Shown here: positions 9,878 through 19,545 of the stretch, one piece after another
Layout of the letters: each line of letters opens with the position of its first letter
Numbering within the stretch: position 1 is the first letter of the stretch
From: Clostridia bacterium
Lineage (GTDB): Bacteria; Bacillota; Clostridia; Christensenellales; Borkfalkiaceae
Reading direction: 5' to 3'
Length of the DNA: 64,000 bases
NCBI GenBank assembly: GCA_017467345.1
Contig: JAFTSI010000034.1
Span: 1 to 64,000 of the forward strand
The notes under the pieces: model-generated
The model's input: the letters and a program-made list of their open reading frames with translations, nothing else
The model's database searches: none
Told to the model about the DNA's origin: nothing
Position numbers and translations under genes: made by a program

Positions 9878-10414
9878 CTATATAGTTTCGCAAGTGATGT
9901 TGCCGTTAGTGAACACACATATTTCGCTTGCGATTTGTAAAGCCTTTTTGGCTATTTCTTCTGCAGAGTAATCGGTTTCTTTACTAAGCGCGCGCGCCGC
10001 TGCTAATGCATAGTTTCCACCACTACCGATTGCACATACTCCATCATCAGGTTCAATAACTTCTCCGCCGCCTGATACTATTAAAAGGGTATCTTTATCG
10101 GCAGTAATCATCATTGCTTCTAACTTTCTTGCAACCTTATCACTACGCCATAAATCGGCAAGTTCAACTGCGCTACGCATTAAGTTGCCAGAGTATTTGT
10201 TAAGCATTTCTTCAAACCTTTCGGTTAGGGTAAATGCATCTGCAACGCTACCTGCAAAGCCTAAAATTACGCTACCGTTATATATTCTTCTTACCTTTAC
10301 GGCGGTGTTCTTAAATATTACCGATTCCGAAAGGGTTACTTGTCCGTCGCCTGCAATGGCAGTTATTCCGTTGCGCTTTACTGCGCAAATGGTAGTCCCC
10401 TTAAATTGACTCAT
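9878..10414 (-). CDS. hslV: HslV/CodW peptidase of the HslUV protease
   Basis: HslV forms the double-hexamer peptidase chamber partnered by HslU. The 178 residues contain GDGQVTL near residue 23 and the proteasome-type fold sequence throughout. The N-terminus is [12 protein letters not shown], with five residues before the TT that is usually the mature end. Bacillus CodW has a similar extension and is reported to use an N-terminal serine instead of threonine, so this protein may be of that type. The start is in an ATGA overlap with trmFO; the stop is TAG. Confidence 0.95.
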   Translation of the reverse strand: MSQFKGTTICAVKRNGITAIAGDGQVTLSESVIFKNTAVKVRRIYNGSVILGFAGSVADAFTLTERFEEMLNKYSGNLMRSAVELADLWRSDKVARKLEAMMITADKDTLLIVSGGGEVIEPDDGVCAIGSGGNYALAAARALSKETDYSAEEIAKKALQIASEICVFTNGNITCETI

Positions 10415-11718
10415 ATTCTATTCTCCTTAACGAATTGTTTTACTGTTTCTAAACTTCTTTCGGCTTGCAATCTCTTTTTCAAAGCCTTATCTCTTACCTT
10501 TTCCTTTAATGCTGGCAAGATACCAAAGTTTGCGTTCATAGGCTCAAAATCACAGTTTTTAGTGGTGATATATTTTGCAAGCGCCCCTAACACCGTTTCA
10601 TTTGGGATAGGGTTTATTTTTTCGCCTTTTAATTTCTTTAAGCAATATATAGCACTCATTAGCCCAGAGCCTATGCTTTCTACATAGCCTTCAACACCAG
10701 TTATTTGACCTGCAAAAAATATTTTGCCGTTTGTTTTAAGCGAATAGTCTTCGTTTAATATTTCTGGCGAATTGATAAAGGTATTTCTATGCATTACGCC
10801 ATACCTTAAAAACTCTGCATTTTTAAGGGCAGGTATTAATCCAAATACCCTTTTTTGTTCGCCAAAAGTAAGGTTTGTTTGAAAGCCTACTAAATTATAC
10901 ATACTGCCTTCTTCATCTTCACGGCGAAGTTGCAAGCAAGCATATGGCCATCTACCTGTTTTTGGGTCGTCAAGACCTGTGGGTTTGAGTGGGCCGAACC
11001 TTAAAGTGTCTTTGCCCCTTGATGCCATTATTTCAATAGGCATACAACCTTCAAACACTTCCTTCTTCTCAAAGTTGTGAAGTTTTGCGCGCTCTGCATT
11101 AGTTAGTTCGGTTATAAATGTTTCGTATTCTTCTTTATTTAGTGGGCAATTAATATGGTCTCCATTACCCTTGCCGTATCTATCGCCAACAAAGGCAGAG
11201 TTCATATCAATACTCTCTTTTGAAACAATGGGTGCAGATGCATCAAAGAAGTGCAGTTTACTTAGCGTTAACTCACAAACATTATCGTAAAGCGCGCCTG
11301 TGGTTAACGGGCCTGTGGCTATTATAGTCCACTCATCTTGATTTACGCTTAAAACTTCTTCGCAAACACAGGTAATGTTTTCGTTTGATTTTACCATTTC
11401 GGTAAGAATACTTGAAAAGGCTTCGCGATTTACTGCTAATGCGTTGCCCGCAGGAACTTTTACCCTATCGGCAACTTCTATTACTTTTGAGCCAAGTAGC
11501 CTTAATTCTTCTTTAAGTAGCCCTGCTGCGTTGCCGTATATATCGTTGCTTTTTAGAGAGTTTGAACAAACAAGTTCGGCAAAGTTTGTGCTACTATGCG
11601 CAGGCGTTAGTTTTACTGGTTTAATATCGTAAAGTTTTACCTTTACGCCGTGGTTTGCTAAATATAACGCACATTCTACTCCTGCAAGCCCTGCGCCTAT
11701 TACCTTTACACTTTCCAT
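10411..11718 (-). CDS. trmFO: TrmFO, folate-dependent tRNA uridine-54 methyltransferase
   Basis: TrmFO is a flavoprotein that methylates U54 of tRNA using methylenetetrahydrofolate. The 435-residue protein begins with the FAD-binding [19 protein letters not shown] and has the typical [12 protein letters not shown] near residue 50 and [13 protein letters not shown] near 345. It sits directly after topA (one base between) and overlaps hslV by 4 bases. The order topA-trmFO-hslV-hslU is common in Firmicutes. Confidence 0.95.
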   Translation of the reverse strand: MESVKVIGAGLAGVECALYLANHGVKVKLYDIKPVKLTPAHSSTNFAELVCSNSLKSNDIYGNAAGLLKEELRLLGSKVIEVADRVKVPAGNALAVNREAFSSILTEMVKSNENITCVCEEVLSVNQDEWTIIATGPLTTGALYDNVCELTLSKLHFFDASAPIVSKESIDMNSAFVGDRYGKGNGDHINCPLNKEEYETFITELTNAERAKLHNFEKKEVFEGCMPIEIMASRGKDTLRFGPLKPTGLDDPKTGRWPYACLQLRREDEEGSMYNLVGFQTNLTFGEQKRVFGLIPALKNAEFLRYGVMHRNTFINSPEILNEDYSLKTNGKIFFAGQITGVEGYVESIGSGLMSAIYCLKKLKGEKINPIPNETVLGALAKYITTKNCDFEPMNANFGILPALKEKVRDKALKKRLQAERSLETVKQFVKENRI

Positions 11719-11719
11719 T

Positions 11720-13882
11720 TTATTTCTTTATATATTTGCATTTTTTAGATGAGCATTTTACTTGCCCTTCTACTTCTATAAGATAACTTCCACACTCAGG
11801 ACACTTTTCGCCCGTTGGAATATCCCAACTCATAAACTTGCACTTTGGATAATCGGTGCAACCATAGAAGGTTTTGCCCGCTTTACTCATCATCTTTTTT
11901 GTTGGTTTGCCACAAGTTGGGCAAATGCCAACAGTTTCAACATTAGCCGTGCTAATGGTGTTTTTACATCTTGGGTAGTTTGAACAAGCAAAGAACTTGC
12001 CAAACTTACCTTCGCGCTCAACCATTATTCCACCACACTTTTCGCATATTCTATCGGTGGGGATTGCTTGCTTTTCGTTTACTGCCTTTATGTTTTGGCA
12101 AGTTGGGTAATTTGAGCAAGCATAGTAAGCGCCATATTTACCACTATTTATAATCATAGGCGCACCACACTTTTCGCAAAGTTTATCGGTTACCTTTGAC
12201 CTTTGAACTTGATTTTCAAATGGGCGATAGAAATCGGCTATTAGTTTATGCCAGTCTTTTCCACCTTCGCCTATATCGTCAAGCGCAGTTTCCATACGCG
12301 CAGTAAATGATACATCCATAATATCGGGGAAGTATTTTACCAAGAAGTCAATTAAGCCATAACTGATTTGGTTAGGCACTAAATACTTCTTTTCTTTTCT
12401 TACATATTCGCGCTTTTTGTCGCTTAACTTTGCCATTATGGTAGCATAGGTTGAAGGTCTGCCTATGCCCTTATCTTCCATACTCTTTATTAAACTTGCT
12501 TCGGTGTAGCGCATAGGTGGTTTGGTGAACTTTTGCTCACTCTTAATACCTAAAAGGTTTAACCTTTCGTTATCGGTAAGATTTGGTAGCATTGCGTTGC
12601 CACTTTCATCATCTTCTTCCTTTTTAGTATCGTCGTAAACAGCAGTATACCCTTTAAACACTAAGGTTTTACCACTTGTTTTTAACACATAGTCTTTTGC
12701 GCCTACTTCTACGCTTACGCTATCGTATATGGCTTCGCTCATTTGTGATGCGATAAAGCGTTCATAAATTAGTTTATAAAGTTTAAATTGTTCGGCATCA
12801 AGTATTCCCTTAACACTTTCAGGGGTTTTGTTGATATCAATAGGGCGAATTGCTTCGTGCGCGTCTTGTGCGCCCGATTTGGTTTTATATATGTTTGGCT
12901 TAGCAGGAACAAACTCTTTGCCATAGGTTTGTAAAATATATTCCCTTGCTTCTTTTTGCGCTTCGGTTGATATTCTTACAGAGTCTGTTCTCATATAGGT
13001 TATAAGCGCGATATTGCCGTTTGGGGTTTGAACACCTTCGTAAAGGCGCTGTGCTATTTGCATTACCCTTGGCGCGCTTATGTTTAATCTTATAGAACCG
13101 TCTTGTTGCAAAGTTGATGTAATGTATGGTGCAGGCGCGTGTGATTTAACTGATGCGCGCTTAACACTCTTAACAAAAAATTCGCTTGAACTAAGTTCGT
13201 TCTTTACGCTTTCGGCTTCTTCTTTATTTGCAGGCTTAAACTTCTTGCCTGCCTTTTCAACCAAAAGCACCTTAAATGCCGATTTGCCTTGTGGCTCTAC
13301 ATCAGCCTTTAAGTTCCAGTATTCCACGGGAACAAATGCTTCAATTTCGCGTTCTCTATCAACTACCATACGGAGCGCAACCGATTGAACTCTACCTGCC
13401 GATAAAGTTTCGCCAAGCCTTACGCTTGCCGCAGGCGATATGCTATAACCAACTATTCTATCTAAAACCCTGCGCGCTTGTTGAGCGTCTACAAGGTTTT
13501 TATCTATTTTTCTTGGGTTTTCAAGTGCCTTTTTAACTGCGCGTTCACTTATTTCGTTGAACTCTATACGGTTTACTTGGCTATCACTAAGCCCCAAAAC
13601 TTCTTGTAAGTGCCACGATATTGCTTCGCCCTCTCTATCCGGGTCGGTTGCAAGATAAACGCGCTCTGCTTTCTTTGCAGATGCCGTTAAGCGCTTGATG
13701 TCATCTTTTTTATCGGCATTGATTACATAGTATGGCTCAAAGTTCTTTGCGATATTGATGCCCATATAGTTTACTGGCAAATCGCGAACATGACCCTTAG
13801 ACGCATCTACCTTAAATCCGCCTTTTAAAAACTTTTCAATGGTTTTCGCCTTGTGTGGCGACTCTACTATGATTAGTTGCAT
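11720..13882 (-). CDS. topA: DNA topoisomerase I
   Basis: TopA relaxes negative supercoils by single-strand passage. The 720 residues include the Toprim start IIVESPHKAKTIEKFL, the acidic triad region DPDREGEAISWH near 105, the active-site tyrosine in ITYMRTDSVRIS (near 293) and four C-terminal zinc-ribbon modules, each with a CxxC...CxNYPxC-like pattern (the last shortened to SKKC). Length and domains are complete. It abuts dprA and trmFO, each at one base or less, so it is cotranscribed with both. Confidence 0.97.
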   Translation of the reverse strand: MQLIIVESPHKAKTIEKFLKGGFKVDASKGHVRDLPVNYMGINIAKNFEPYYVINADKKDDIKRLTASAKKAERVYLATDPDREGEAISWHLQEVLGLSDSQVNRIEFNEISERAVKKALENPRKIDKNLVDAQQARRVLDRIVGYSISPAASVRLGETLSAGRVQSVALRMVVDREREIEAFVPVEYWNLKADVEPQGKSAFKVLLVEKAGKKFKPANKEEAESVKNELSSSEFFVKSVKRASVKSHAPAPYITSTLQQDGSIRLNISAPRVMQIAQRLYEGVQTPNGNIALITYMRTDSVRISTEAQKEAREYILQTYGKEFVPAKPNIYKTKSGAQDAHEAIRPIDINKTPESVKGILDAEQFKLYKLIYERFIASQMSEAIYDSVSVEVGAKDYVLKTSGKTLVFKGYTAVYDDTKKEEDDESGNAMLPNLTDNERLNLLGIKSEQKFTKPPMRYTEASLIKSMEDKGIGRPSTYATIMAKLSDKKREYVRKEKKYLVPNQISYGLIDFLVKYFPDIMDVSFTARMETALDDIGEGGKDWHKLIADFYRPFENQVQRSKVTDKLCEKCGAPMIINSGKYGAYYACSNYPTCQNIKAVNEKQAIPTDRICEKCGGIMVEREGKFGKFFACSNYPRCKNTISTANVETVGICPTCGKPTKKMMSKAGKTFYGCTDYPKCKFMSWDIPTGEKCPECGSYLIEVEGQVKCSSKKCKYIKK

Positions 13883-14983
13883 TTATTCCTCCGTTTTTAC
13901 GAGTCTACCATATACATTTACCCCGACCTTGACTATTATGCCCTTTATTTCAAGCATACTCAATGTGGGTGTTATCTCATAAACTGCTTTGTTTAGCCTT
14001 GCACACATTTCTTCTATGTGGGTGGGGCGTTCTTTTAATATTTCAAATATTTCTTTTTCAATGCCTATAAGTTCTATCTCTTTTTTTTGAGTTTCCGTTT
14101 TGAGCGAATATTCTTTAAGAACTTCACTGGGCTCTGTTACAAGCATTGCGCCTTGTTTTATAATGTGGTTAGTAATCTCTCCACTTGCTATGCCTACTCC
14201 GTATGGAATAGCAAAAACCTTTTTGCCATACTCTGTTGCATACTGATAGGTGTATTTAACACCACTATTCATACTGCCGTTTATAACTAACAAGCCTTCG
14301 CCAAGAACTGCTATTAACCTATTGCGAAGTGGAAAGTAAAAAGGTTTTGGATTTACTTTAAGTGGCTTTTCGCTTATTATTAAGCCCTGTTTTGCAACCC
14401 TTTCTAAAAGTTGACCCATACTGCCAGATATCGCTTCATCAATTCCACCTGCAACAACGCTTATAGGGGAACTGCCACAATTTAATGCGCTTTCTAAAAC
14501 TGTTTTATCAATACCGTCGGCATAGCCACTAACCATTGTAAAGCCTGCACCCGAAAGGGTTTTAGAAAAGGTTTTTGTGAGTTCTATTGATGCTGGCAAA
14601 CTTCTTCTACTGCCTACCACCGAAAATAATCTTTCGTTAAGCAATTTATAATTGCCTTTGCAGTAAATTACAAGTGGATAGTCTTTTAACTCTAAAAGGG
14701 GTTTTGGATAACCTTTTGATAGATAGGTTATAGCCTTTACATCATTTTTTTCTAAGTTAGAAATTAAACTTTCAAAGTAAACATTATTTGCGCTATCAAG
14801 TATTTTTGATATTTCCTTTTCGGTTAAAACTTCCTTTAATACAGAAAGGCTATCTTGTATAGTTTTTTTAATTTCGGTTGCGCCTTCTAATAGTTCAAAT
14901 AAATAGACCTTTTTCTTTCTATCTATATCGCTAAACGAATCAAGCCATATTAAAGTGCGCTCACCTAAACTTAAACTACTCAT
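13883..14983 (-). CDS. dprA: DprA/Smf DNA-processing protein
   Basis: DprA loads RecA onto incoming single-stranded DNA during transformation. The 366-residue protein shows the Rossmann-like DprA core: VVGSRRS near residue 115, SGYADGIDKT near 145 and FPLRNRLIAVLGEGLLVI near 215, followed by a C-terminal winged-helix-like region. Several core residues differ from the usual consensus (SGxADGID for SGxARGID, NGSMNSGVKYT for EAxxxSGSLIT), so it may be divergent. It overlaps yifB by one base. Confidence 0.88.
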   Translation of the reverse strand: MSSLSLGERTLIWLDSFSDIDRKKKVYLFELLEGATEIKKTIQDSLSVLKEVLTEKEISKILDSANNVYFESLISNLEKNDVKAITYLSKGYPKPLLELKDYPLVIYCKGNYKLLNERLFSVVGSRRSLPASIELTKTFSKTLSGAGFTMVSGYADGIDKTVLESALNCGSSPISVVAGGIDEAISGSMGQLLERVAKQGLIISEKPLKVNPKPFYFPLRNRLIAVLGEGLLVINGSMNSGVKYTYQYATEYGKKVFAIPYGVGIASGEITNHIIKQGAMLVTEPSEVLKEYSLKTETQKKEIELIGIEKEIFEILKERPTHIEEMCARLNKAVYEITPTLSMLEIKGIIVKVGVNVYGRLVKTEE

Positions 14984-16494
14984 TAATTTTGCCTATAACT
15001 TATTGCCTCTAAAATGTGGCTTACTTGTATTTCTTCGTAAACTTCCATATCGGCAATAGTTCTTGCTACTTTTATTATTCGGCTACGCGCCCTTGGTGAA
15101 AGTTTTAAGGTTTCGTATGCGTTTTTCAAAACAAGTTCACAATCGTTTGAAAGTTTACAATACTTCTTTAATTGCCTTTCGCCCATTTCTGCGTTTGTGC
15201 GAATACCATCATTCTTAAAACGCGATTCTTGGATTGCGCGCGTGCGATTTACCCTGCGCTTTACTTGTTCGCTTGTTTCGTTTTCTTCTTCACGCGTTAG
15301 GTCGGTATATTTTACATCATCTACTTGAACTTGAATATCTATTCTGTCAAGTAATGGACCTGATATTCTTGCCTTATATTTTGCTATTTGTGATGGGGTG
15401 CAAGTGCATTCTTTTTCTTCGCTACCGTAGTTCCCACAAGGGCAAGGGTTCATACTTCCACAAAGCATAAAGTTTGCGGGATAGGTTACCCTACTGTTTG
15501 CTCTGCTTACGCTTATTACCCTATCTTCTAAGGGTTGGCGCAAACTTTCTAAAGTGCTACGGGTATATTCTGGCATCTCATCTAAAAACAAAACGCCGTT
15601 GTGTGCTAAACTTATTTCGCCTGGTTTTGAGTGAGTGCCACCACCCGTCATTGCAACCATTGTTGCCGTGTGGTGTGGGCTACGGAAAGGCCTTTCTTTT
15701 ACAATTCCGTCTTCTTCGCAAATAAGACCTGATACTGAATGGATTTTGGTTGTTTCAAGCGCTTCTTCAAAAGTCATATCAGGCATAATGGTTGGTATGC
15801 ATTTTGCAAGCATTGTTTTGCCTGTGCCTGGTGCGCCTACAAAAAGCAAGTTGTGGCCACCAGATACTGCAACTTCTAATGCGCGCTTTGCCATCTTTTG
15901 ACCTTTTACCAAAGATATATCGCTACCACTAACAATTCTATTTTTTTCAACCTTAAACTCTGTTAAGGGTGCAGGCTCAATTAATTGTTCGCCTGAAATA
16001 TGGGATATTACTTGTTTTAAGTTTTCTGCTCCATAAATATTTACGCCTGCAACAAACGACGCTTCTTTAACATTATCTTTTGGGATAATAAAGTTTTTGT
16101 AACCGTGATTAAGGGCAGAAATTATTATAGGCAACACACCGTTAATTCTTCTTAAACTTCCATCAAGTGAAAGTTCACCAAGATACACATAATCTTTATT
16201 TGCTGGTAAAAGTTGTTCGGTGGCAGTTAATACACAAACTGCAAGCGCAAGGTCTAAAAAAGAGCCTTCCTTTTTTATGTCGGCAGGTGCAAGGTTAATA
16301 GTTATTTTTTTGGTGGGGAGTTTCCTGCCACTATTTTTGATAGCAGACCTTACCCTATCTTTTGATTCTTTAACTGCCGTGTCGGCAAGACCTACGATAT
16401 CAAAAGATGGAAGCCCGTTATTAACATCCGTTTCTACCAAAATGGTTTCGCCAACCAAACCTATTAAAGTGTAACTTTTAACTTTTGCAATCAT
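14983..16494 (-). CDS. comM: YifB/ComM Mg-chelatase-like AAA+ ATPase
   Basis: ComM is a hexameric helicase that promotes branch migration during natural transformation. The 503-residue protein has an N-terminal ChlI-like domain (about 1-120), Walker A GAPGTGKTMLA near residue 218, Walker B LFLDEMPE and a C-terminal Mg-chelatase domain. A CGSMNPCPCGNYG cysteine stretch near 345 is typical of the family. It is the first gene after the promoter at 16552-16580. Its pairing with dprA suggests shared work on incoming DNA. Confidence 0.93.
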   Translation of the reverse strand: MIAKVKSYTLIGLVGETILVETDVNNGLPSFDIVGLADTAVKESKDRVRSAIKNSGRKLPTKKITINLAPADIKKEGSFLDLALAVCVLTATEQLLPANKDYVYLGELSLDGSLRRINGVLPIIISALNHGYKNFIIPKDNVKEASFVAGVNIYGAENLKQVISHISGEQLIEPAPLTEFKVEKNRIVSGSDISLVKGQKMAKRALEVAVSGGHNLLFVGAPGTGKTMLAKCIPTIMPDMTFEEALETTKIHSVSGLICEEDGIVKERPFRSPHHTATMVAMTGGGTHSKPGEISLAHNGVLFLDEMPEYTRSTLESLRQPLEDRVISVSRANSRVTYPANFMLCGSMNPCPCGNYGSEEKECTCTPSQIAKYKARISGPLLDRIDIQVQVDDVKYTDLTREEENETSEQVKRRVNRTRAIQESRFKNDGIRTNAEMGERQLKKYCKLSNDCELVLKNAYETLKLSPRARSRIIKVARTIADMEVYEEIQVSHILEAISYRQN

Positions 16495-16551
16495 CTTTTT
16501 TCTTCCCTTTTAAGAACAAAAATATCCACCTTAAAATCCATACTCCTAAAC

Positions 16552-16580
16552 ATTATATACTATAATGAAAAAAAAGTGAA
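16552..16580 (-). promoter_or_regulatory. Promoter for the yifB-dprA-topA operon
   Basis: On the minus strand a TTCACT -35 box (16575-16580) is followed after 17 bases by a perfect TATAAT -10 box (16552-16557), about 60 bases before the yifB start. No other promoter is evident until yfcE, so it may drive all twelve genes. Confidence 0.6.
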
Positions 16581-16610
16581 CAACCTGCGCAAACTTTTTT
16601 ATAAAAAAAT

Positions 16611-16640
16611 AAAAGGATTTGCTAAATTGCAAATCCTTTT
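16611..16640 (-). terminator. Terminator after rplS
   Basis: Twelve-base arms (AAAAGGATTTGC and its complement) enclose a 6-base loop. On the minus strand it is followed by a T-rich tract, 16 bases after the rplS stop, and it separates rplS from the yifB promoter. Confidence 0.85.
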
Positions 16641-16656
16641 TTCTTTTGAAAATAAA

Positions 16657-17004
16657 TTATCTTGCGATTTCTTTAACTCTTGCAGCCTTACCGGTTCTTG
16701 CTCTTAAATAGTAAAGTTTAGCACGACGAACCTTACCGCGACGAATTACTTGAATGTCAGCAACCTTTGGTGAGTGGATTGGGAAAGTTTTTTCTACGCC
16801 TACACCGAAAGATAATCTTCTTACAGTGAAAGTTTCGCTAATTCCACCGTTCTTTCTTGCGATAACTATTCCTTCAAAGGCTTGTAATCTTTCTCTATCG
16901 CCTTCAATAACCTTTACCATTACTTTAACGGTATCGCCAACATTAAATTGGGGAATATTTTCTTTTAAGTTTTCTTTGTTAATTGCATCAATAATTGCGC
17001 TCAT
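16657..17004 (-). CDS. rplS: 50S ribosomal protein L19
   Basis: L19 sits at the interface of the two ribosomal subunits. The 115-residue protein has the family stretches [26 protein letters not shown] and [14 protein letters not shown]. In many bacteria rplS directly follows trmD. Here it stands 1.9 kb from trmD, beyond rbgA-rnhB-yraN, and has its own promoter, leader and terminator. A GGAGG site lies 9 bases before the ATG. Confidence 0.97.
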   Translation of the reverse strand: MSAIIDAINKENLKENIPQFNVGDTVKVMVKVIEGDRERLQAFEGIVIARKNGGISETFTVRRLSFGVGVEKTFPIHSPKVADIQVIRRGKVRRAKLYYLRARTGKAARVKEIAR

Positions 17005-17076
17005 TTGCTTTTACCTCCATATAAACTAAGTGTTCATTTCGCTATTTTGCCAAGAGGAACACCCGAAAGCCATATT
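17005..17076 (-). promoter_or_regulatory. Structured 5' leader of rplS
   Basis: About 65-70 transcribed bases lie between the promoter and rplS. They contain a 6-bp inverted repeat (GTGTTC at 17057-17062 on the transcript strand, its partner at 17030-17035) enclosing about 21 bases, just upstream of the ribosome binding site. L19 leaders are known autoregulatory elements in some bacteria. Whether this one belongs to that class I cannot tell. Confidence 0.35.
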
Positions 17077-17105
17077 ATAATAACATCTTTTTTTGCGTTT
17101 GGCAA
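17077..17105 (-). promoter_or_regulatory. Promoter for rplS
   Basis: TTGCCA (-35, 17100-17105) and TATTAT (-10, 17077-17082) are separated by 17 bases on the minus strand, between yraN and rplS. This gives rplS its own start in addition to any read-through. Confidence 0.6.
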
Positions 17106-17111
17106 GCGTTT

Positions 17112-17477
17112 TTACCTACTAAACGCATCTTTTATAACATTTATTTGGTCAAAAATTACTTCCACCACATCAAAACGGCACTCTTTATCAAATAGCCCTT
17201 TCATTTTAAGGTATTCGGTGGCAACCAAATAATATTTTTCTTGTTTTAATTTATTTACTGCTTGACTGGGCGCGCCATAGTTTTCACTTGAACGGGTTTT
17301 TACTTCTATAAAAACTAAGGTTTCGCCATCAAGCGCGATTAAATCAATTTCACCTATTTTAGTGGTGAAGTTTTTTTCAAGGATTTTATAGCCAAGTTTT
17401 TTTAGGTGCTTTTCTGCGCCCTTTTCGCCTACTTTCCCCAAAATTTTTTTATGAAAGTTCTTCGGTGTATCTTGCAA
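17112..17477 (-). CDS. yraN: YraN/UPF0102 putative endonuclease
   Basis: A 121-residue protein of the UPF0102 family, predicted to have a Holliday-junction-resolvase-like nuclease fold. The nuclease-like core is visible: GEKGAEKHLKKLGYKILEKN, then GEIDLIALDGETLVFIEVKTRS, with the D and ExK residues of a PD-(D/E)xK site. It overlaps the end of rnhB by 49 bases in another frame. The rnhB-yraN neighbourhood is common. The cellular role is unproven. Confidence 0.85.
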   Translation of the reverse strand: MQDTPKNFHKKILGKVGEKGAEKHLKKLGYKILEKNFTTKIGEIDLIALDGETLVFIEVKTRSSENYGAPSQAVNKLKQEKYYLVATEYLKMKGLFDKECRFDVVEVIFDQINVIKDAFSR

Positions 17478-18037
17478 GGACCTATCTCCTTAATTTTGTC
17501 AATATGAGTTTTACTGCCATAACCCTTGTTCTTTTCAAAGCCGTATTCGGGATACTCATTTGCCAACTCTTTCATTAAATTATCCCTATAAACTTTGGCA
17601 AGTATTGAAGCGCAACCGATTGTATAACTTTTTAGGTCGCCCTTAACTATGTATTCGGCATTGATAGGTAGGTGGGTATCTACGCCGTCAACTAAGGTTA
17701 TATCTGGCTTGATAGATAGCCCTTTTACTGCGCCAACCATACACTCTTTAACGGCGTTTAGAATATTTATTTCATCAATTCTATTTTCGTTTACTTCATA
17801 AATAGAAAAGGCTAAAGCCTTTTCTTTTATTATTTTAGCCAAGTTTTCGCGCTTTTTTTCGGTTAGTTTTTTGCTATCGTCAACGCCATCAATTATATCA
17901 TCAAGTGGCATTATTACCGAAGCGCATACCACAGGACCTGCAAGTGGACCTCTACCCACTTCGTCTACCCCTGCAATAAGCGATTTGCCTTGGGCTAAAT
18001 ATTTCTTTTCATATTGTAATTTATCAATTTGTTCCAT
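17429..18037 (-). CDS. rnhB: Ribonuclease HII
   Basis: RnhB cuts RNA in RNA:DNA hybrids and removes misincorporated ribonucleotides. The signature AGVDEVGRGPLAGPVV near residue 20 holds the first catalytic acids, with a later VDGVDTH and the GCASILAKVYRD region. The start is set at the ATG at 18037, one base after the rbgA stop; a TTG nine bases upstream is an alternative. The stop is TAG. Confidence 0.94.
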   Translation of the reverse strand: MEQIDKLQYEKKYLAQGKSLIAGVDEVGRGPLAGPVVCASVIMPLDDIIDGVDDSKKLTEKKRENLAKIIKEKALAFSIYEVNENRIDEINILNAVKECMVGAVKGLSIKPDITLVDGVDTHLPINAEYIVKGDLKSYTIGCASILAKVYRDNLMKELANEYPEYGFEKNKGYGSKTHIDKIKEIGPCKIHRRTFIKKFWGK

Positions 18038-18038
18038 A

Positions 18039-18872
18039 CTAATCAAATATGATTTTTCCTATTCTGCCCTTTCGTAAATCGTCAATAATAGCAGTAGCGC
18101 ATCTATCGTAATCGTAATCGCCACCTTTAAGCAAAAAGCCACGGCGCACGCAAATTGCGTTAAAGAGTTCAAGTGTTTCCACTTCTAAATCTTCAATGCC
18201 GTATTTTTCCTTTAATAGATTAGGGTATTTTTCTTTTAGTTCTTTAATTAGTTCATATGCAAGGTCGCCAAAATCTAAGTTGGCATCATTCATACTGCCT
18301 ATATAGGCTAAATGCCTTGCGTATTCTTGATTGTCAAATGCAGGTGGCATTGTGCCTGGGGTGTCTAAAAGTTCAAGTTCTCTAAGCCTTACCCATTGTT
18401 TGCCTTTTGTTACCCCTGCTTTGTTGCCCGTGGTGGTTTTTTTGCCACCAGACAAGGCGTTTATTATTGTAGATTTACCTGTGTTAGGTATGCCTGCAAC
18501 CATTATTCTTATAGGCTTAAACACACCCTTTTCTATGTTCCTTAAAAGTTTATCTTTTAAAAGCGCAAAAATCTTGTCGTATAAAAGGTCAACGGTGCGC
18601 TTATTCATTGCAGATATTGCAATTGCGTTTAGACCTTCCCTTTTAAAATCGGCAAGCACAGCCGAAATATCCTTTTCGGCTACAAGGTCGCATTTATTTA
18701 TTACATAGAGTATCTTTTTGTTCTTAAAAAGATTATCTAATTTTTTGTTCATTGATGCCCTTGGCGCACGCGCATCTAAAACCATTAAAACTCCGTCAAC
18801 AAGTTTTAAACTGTCTTCCATCATTCTAACGGCTTTGGTCATATGCCCCGGGAACCATTGTAAGTGTTGCAT
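18039..18872 (-). CDS. rbgA: RbgA/YlqF ribosome-assembly GTPase
   Basis: RbgA is a circularly permuted GTPase needed for late 50S subunit assembly in Gram-positives. The 277 residues start with the typical MQHLQWFPGHMTKA. The G4 motif NKCDLV (near 59) comes before G1 GIPNTGKSTIINAL (near 126) and G3 LDTPG (near 172), which is the permuted order. The location between trmD and rnhB is the usual one in Firmicutes. Confidence 0.96.
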   Translation of the reverse strand: MQHLQWFPGHMTKAVRMMEDSLKLVDGVLMVLDARAPRASMNKKLDNLFKNKKILYVINKCDLVAEKDISAVLADFKREGLNAIAISAMNKRTVDLLYDKIFALLKDKLLRNIEKGVFKPIRIMVAGIPNTGKSTIINALSGGKKTTTGNKAGVTKGKQWVRLRELELLDTPGTMPPAFDNQEYARHLAYIGSMNDANLDFGDLAYELIKELKEKYPNLLKEKYGIEDLEVETLELFNAICVRRGFLLKGGDYDYDRCATAIIDDLRKGRIGKIIFD

Positions 18873-18873
18873 A

Positions 18874-19545
18874 CTATTCCTTATTAAGTAAATCGGGTCT
18901 TCTTTCTTTAGTTATTTTCTTTGATTGATTTTCTCGCCACTTGTTTATTTCTGCGTGGTTGCCACTCCTTAAAACTTCGGGAACGGTAAGCCCCATAAAC
19001 TCTTGTGGACGGGTATAGTGTGGATATTCAAGCATTCCACTTGCAAAACTTTCTTGTTTTAGGCTTTCGGCATTGATAACACCGTCTACATACCTTGCAA
19101 CTGCATCAACAACTGCCATAGCAGGTATTTCGCCACCCGTTAAAACAAAATCGCCAAGCGATAATTCTTCGTCAATAAAGAGGTCTAAAACCCTTTGGTC
19201 AACACCTTCGTAGTGCCCACAAAGAAGTAATAGCCTATCGTATTTACCATATTCAAACACTACCGATTGATTAAATGTTCTGCCTTTTGGCGACATAAAA
19301 ATGCGCCTTGCCTTATGCTCTGGGTCAACTGCCTTTATCGCGTCGGCAATAGGTTGTGCCGTCATTACCATACCTGCGCCACCACCGAATGGAGTGTCGT
19401 CACATTTTTTGTGTTTATCAAGCGTGTAATCACGAATATCGGTTATTACTATTTCAAGTTTGCCACTTTCCACCGCGCGACCTAAAATGCTTGTTTTTAA
19501 GGGCGCAAACATTTCTGGAAAAAGGGTTAAAATATCAATCTTCAT
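18874..19545 (-). CDS. trmD: tRNA (guanine-37-N1)-methyltransferase
   Basis: TrmD methylates G37 of tRNA with SAM and prevents frameshifting. The start is set at MKIDILTLFPEMF (19545), the conserved family N-terminus; the frame extends 11 codons upstream but that part lies within rimM. The knot motifs LLCGHYEGVDQRV (near 110) and LSLGDFVLTGGEIPA are present. It overlaps rimM by 11 bases and is followed at one base by rbgA. The stop is TAG. Confidence 0.96.
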   Translation of the reverse strand: MKIDILTLFPEMFAPLKTSILGRAVESGKLEIVITDIRDYTLDKHKKCDDTPFGGGAGMVMTAQPIADAIKAVDPEHKARRIFMSPKGRTFNQSVVFEYGKYDRLLLLCGHYEGVDQRVLDLFIDEELSLGDFVLTGGEIPAMAVVDAVARYVDGVINAESLKQESFASGMLEYPHYTRPQEFMGLTVPEVLRSGNHAEINKWRENQSKKITKERRPDLLNKE

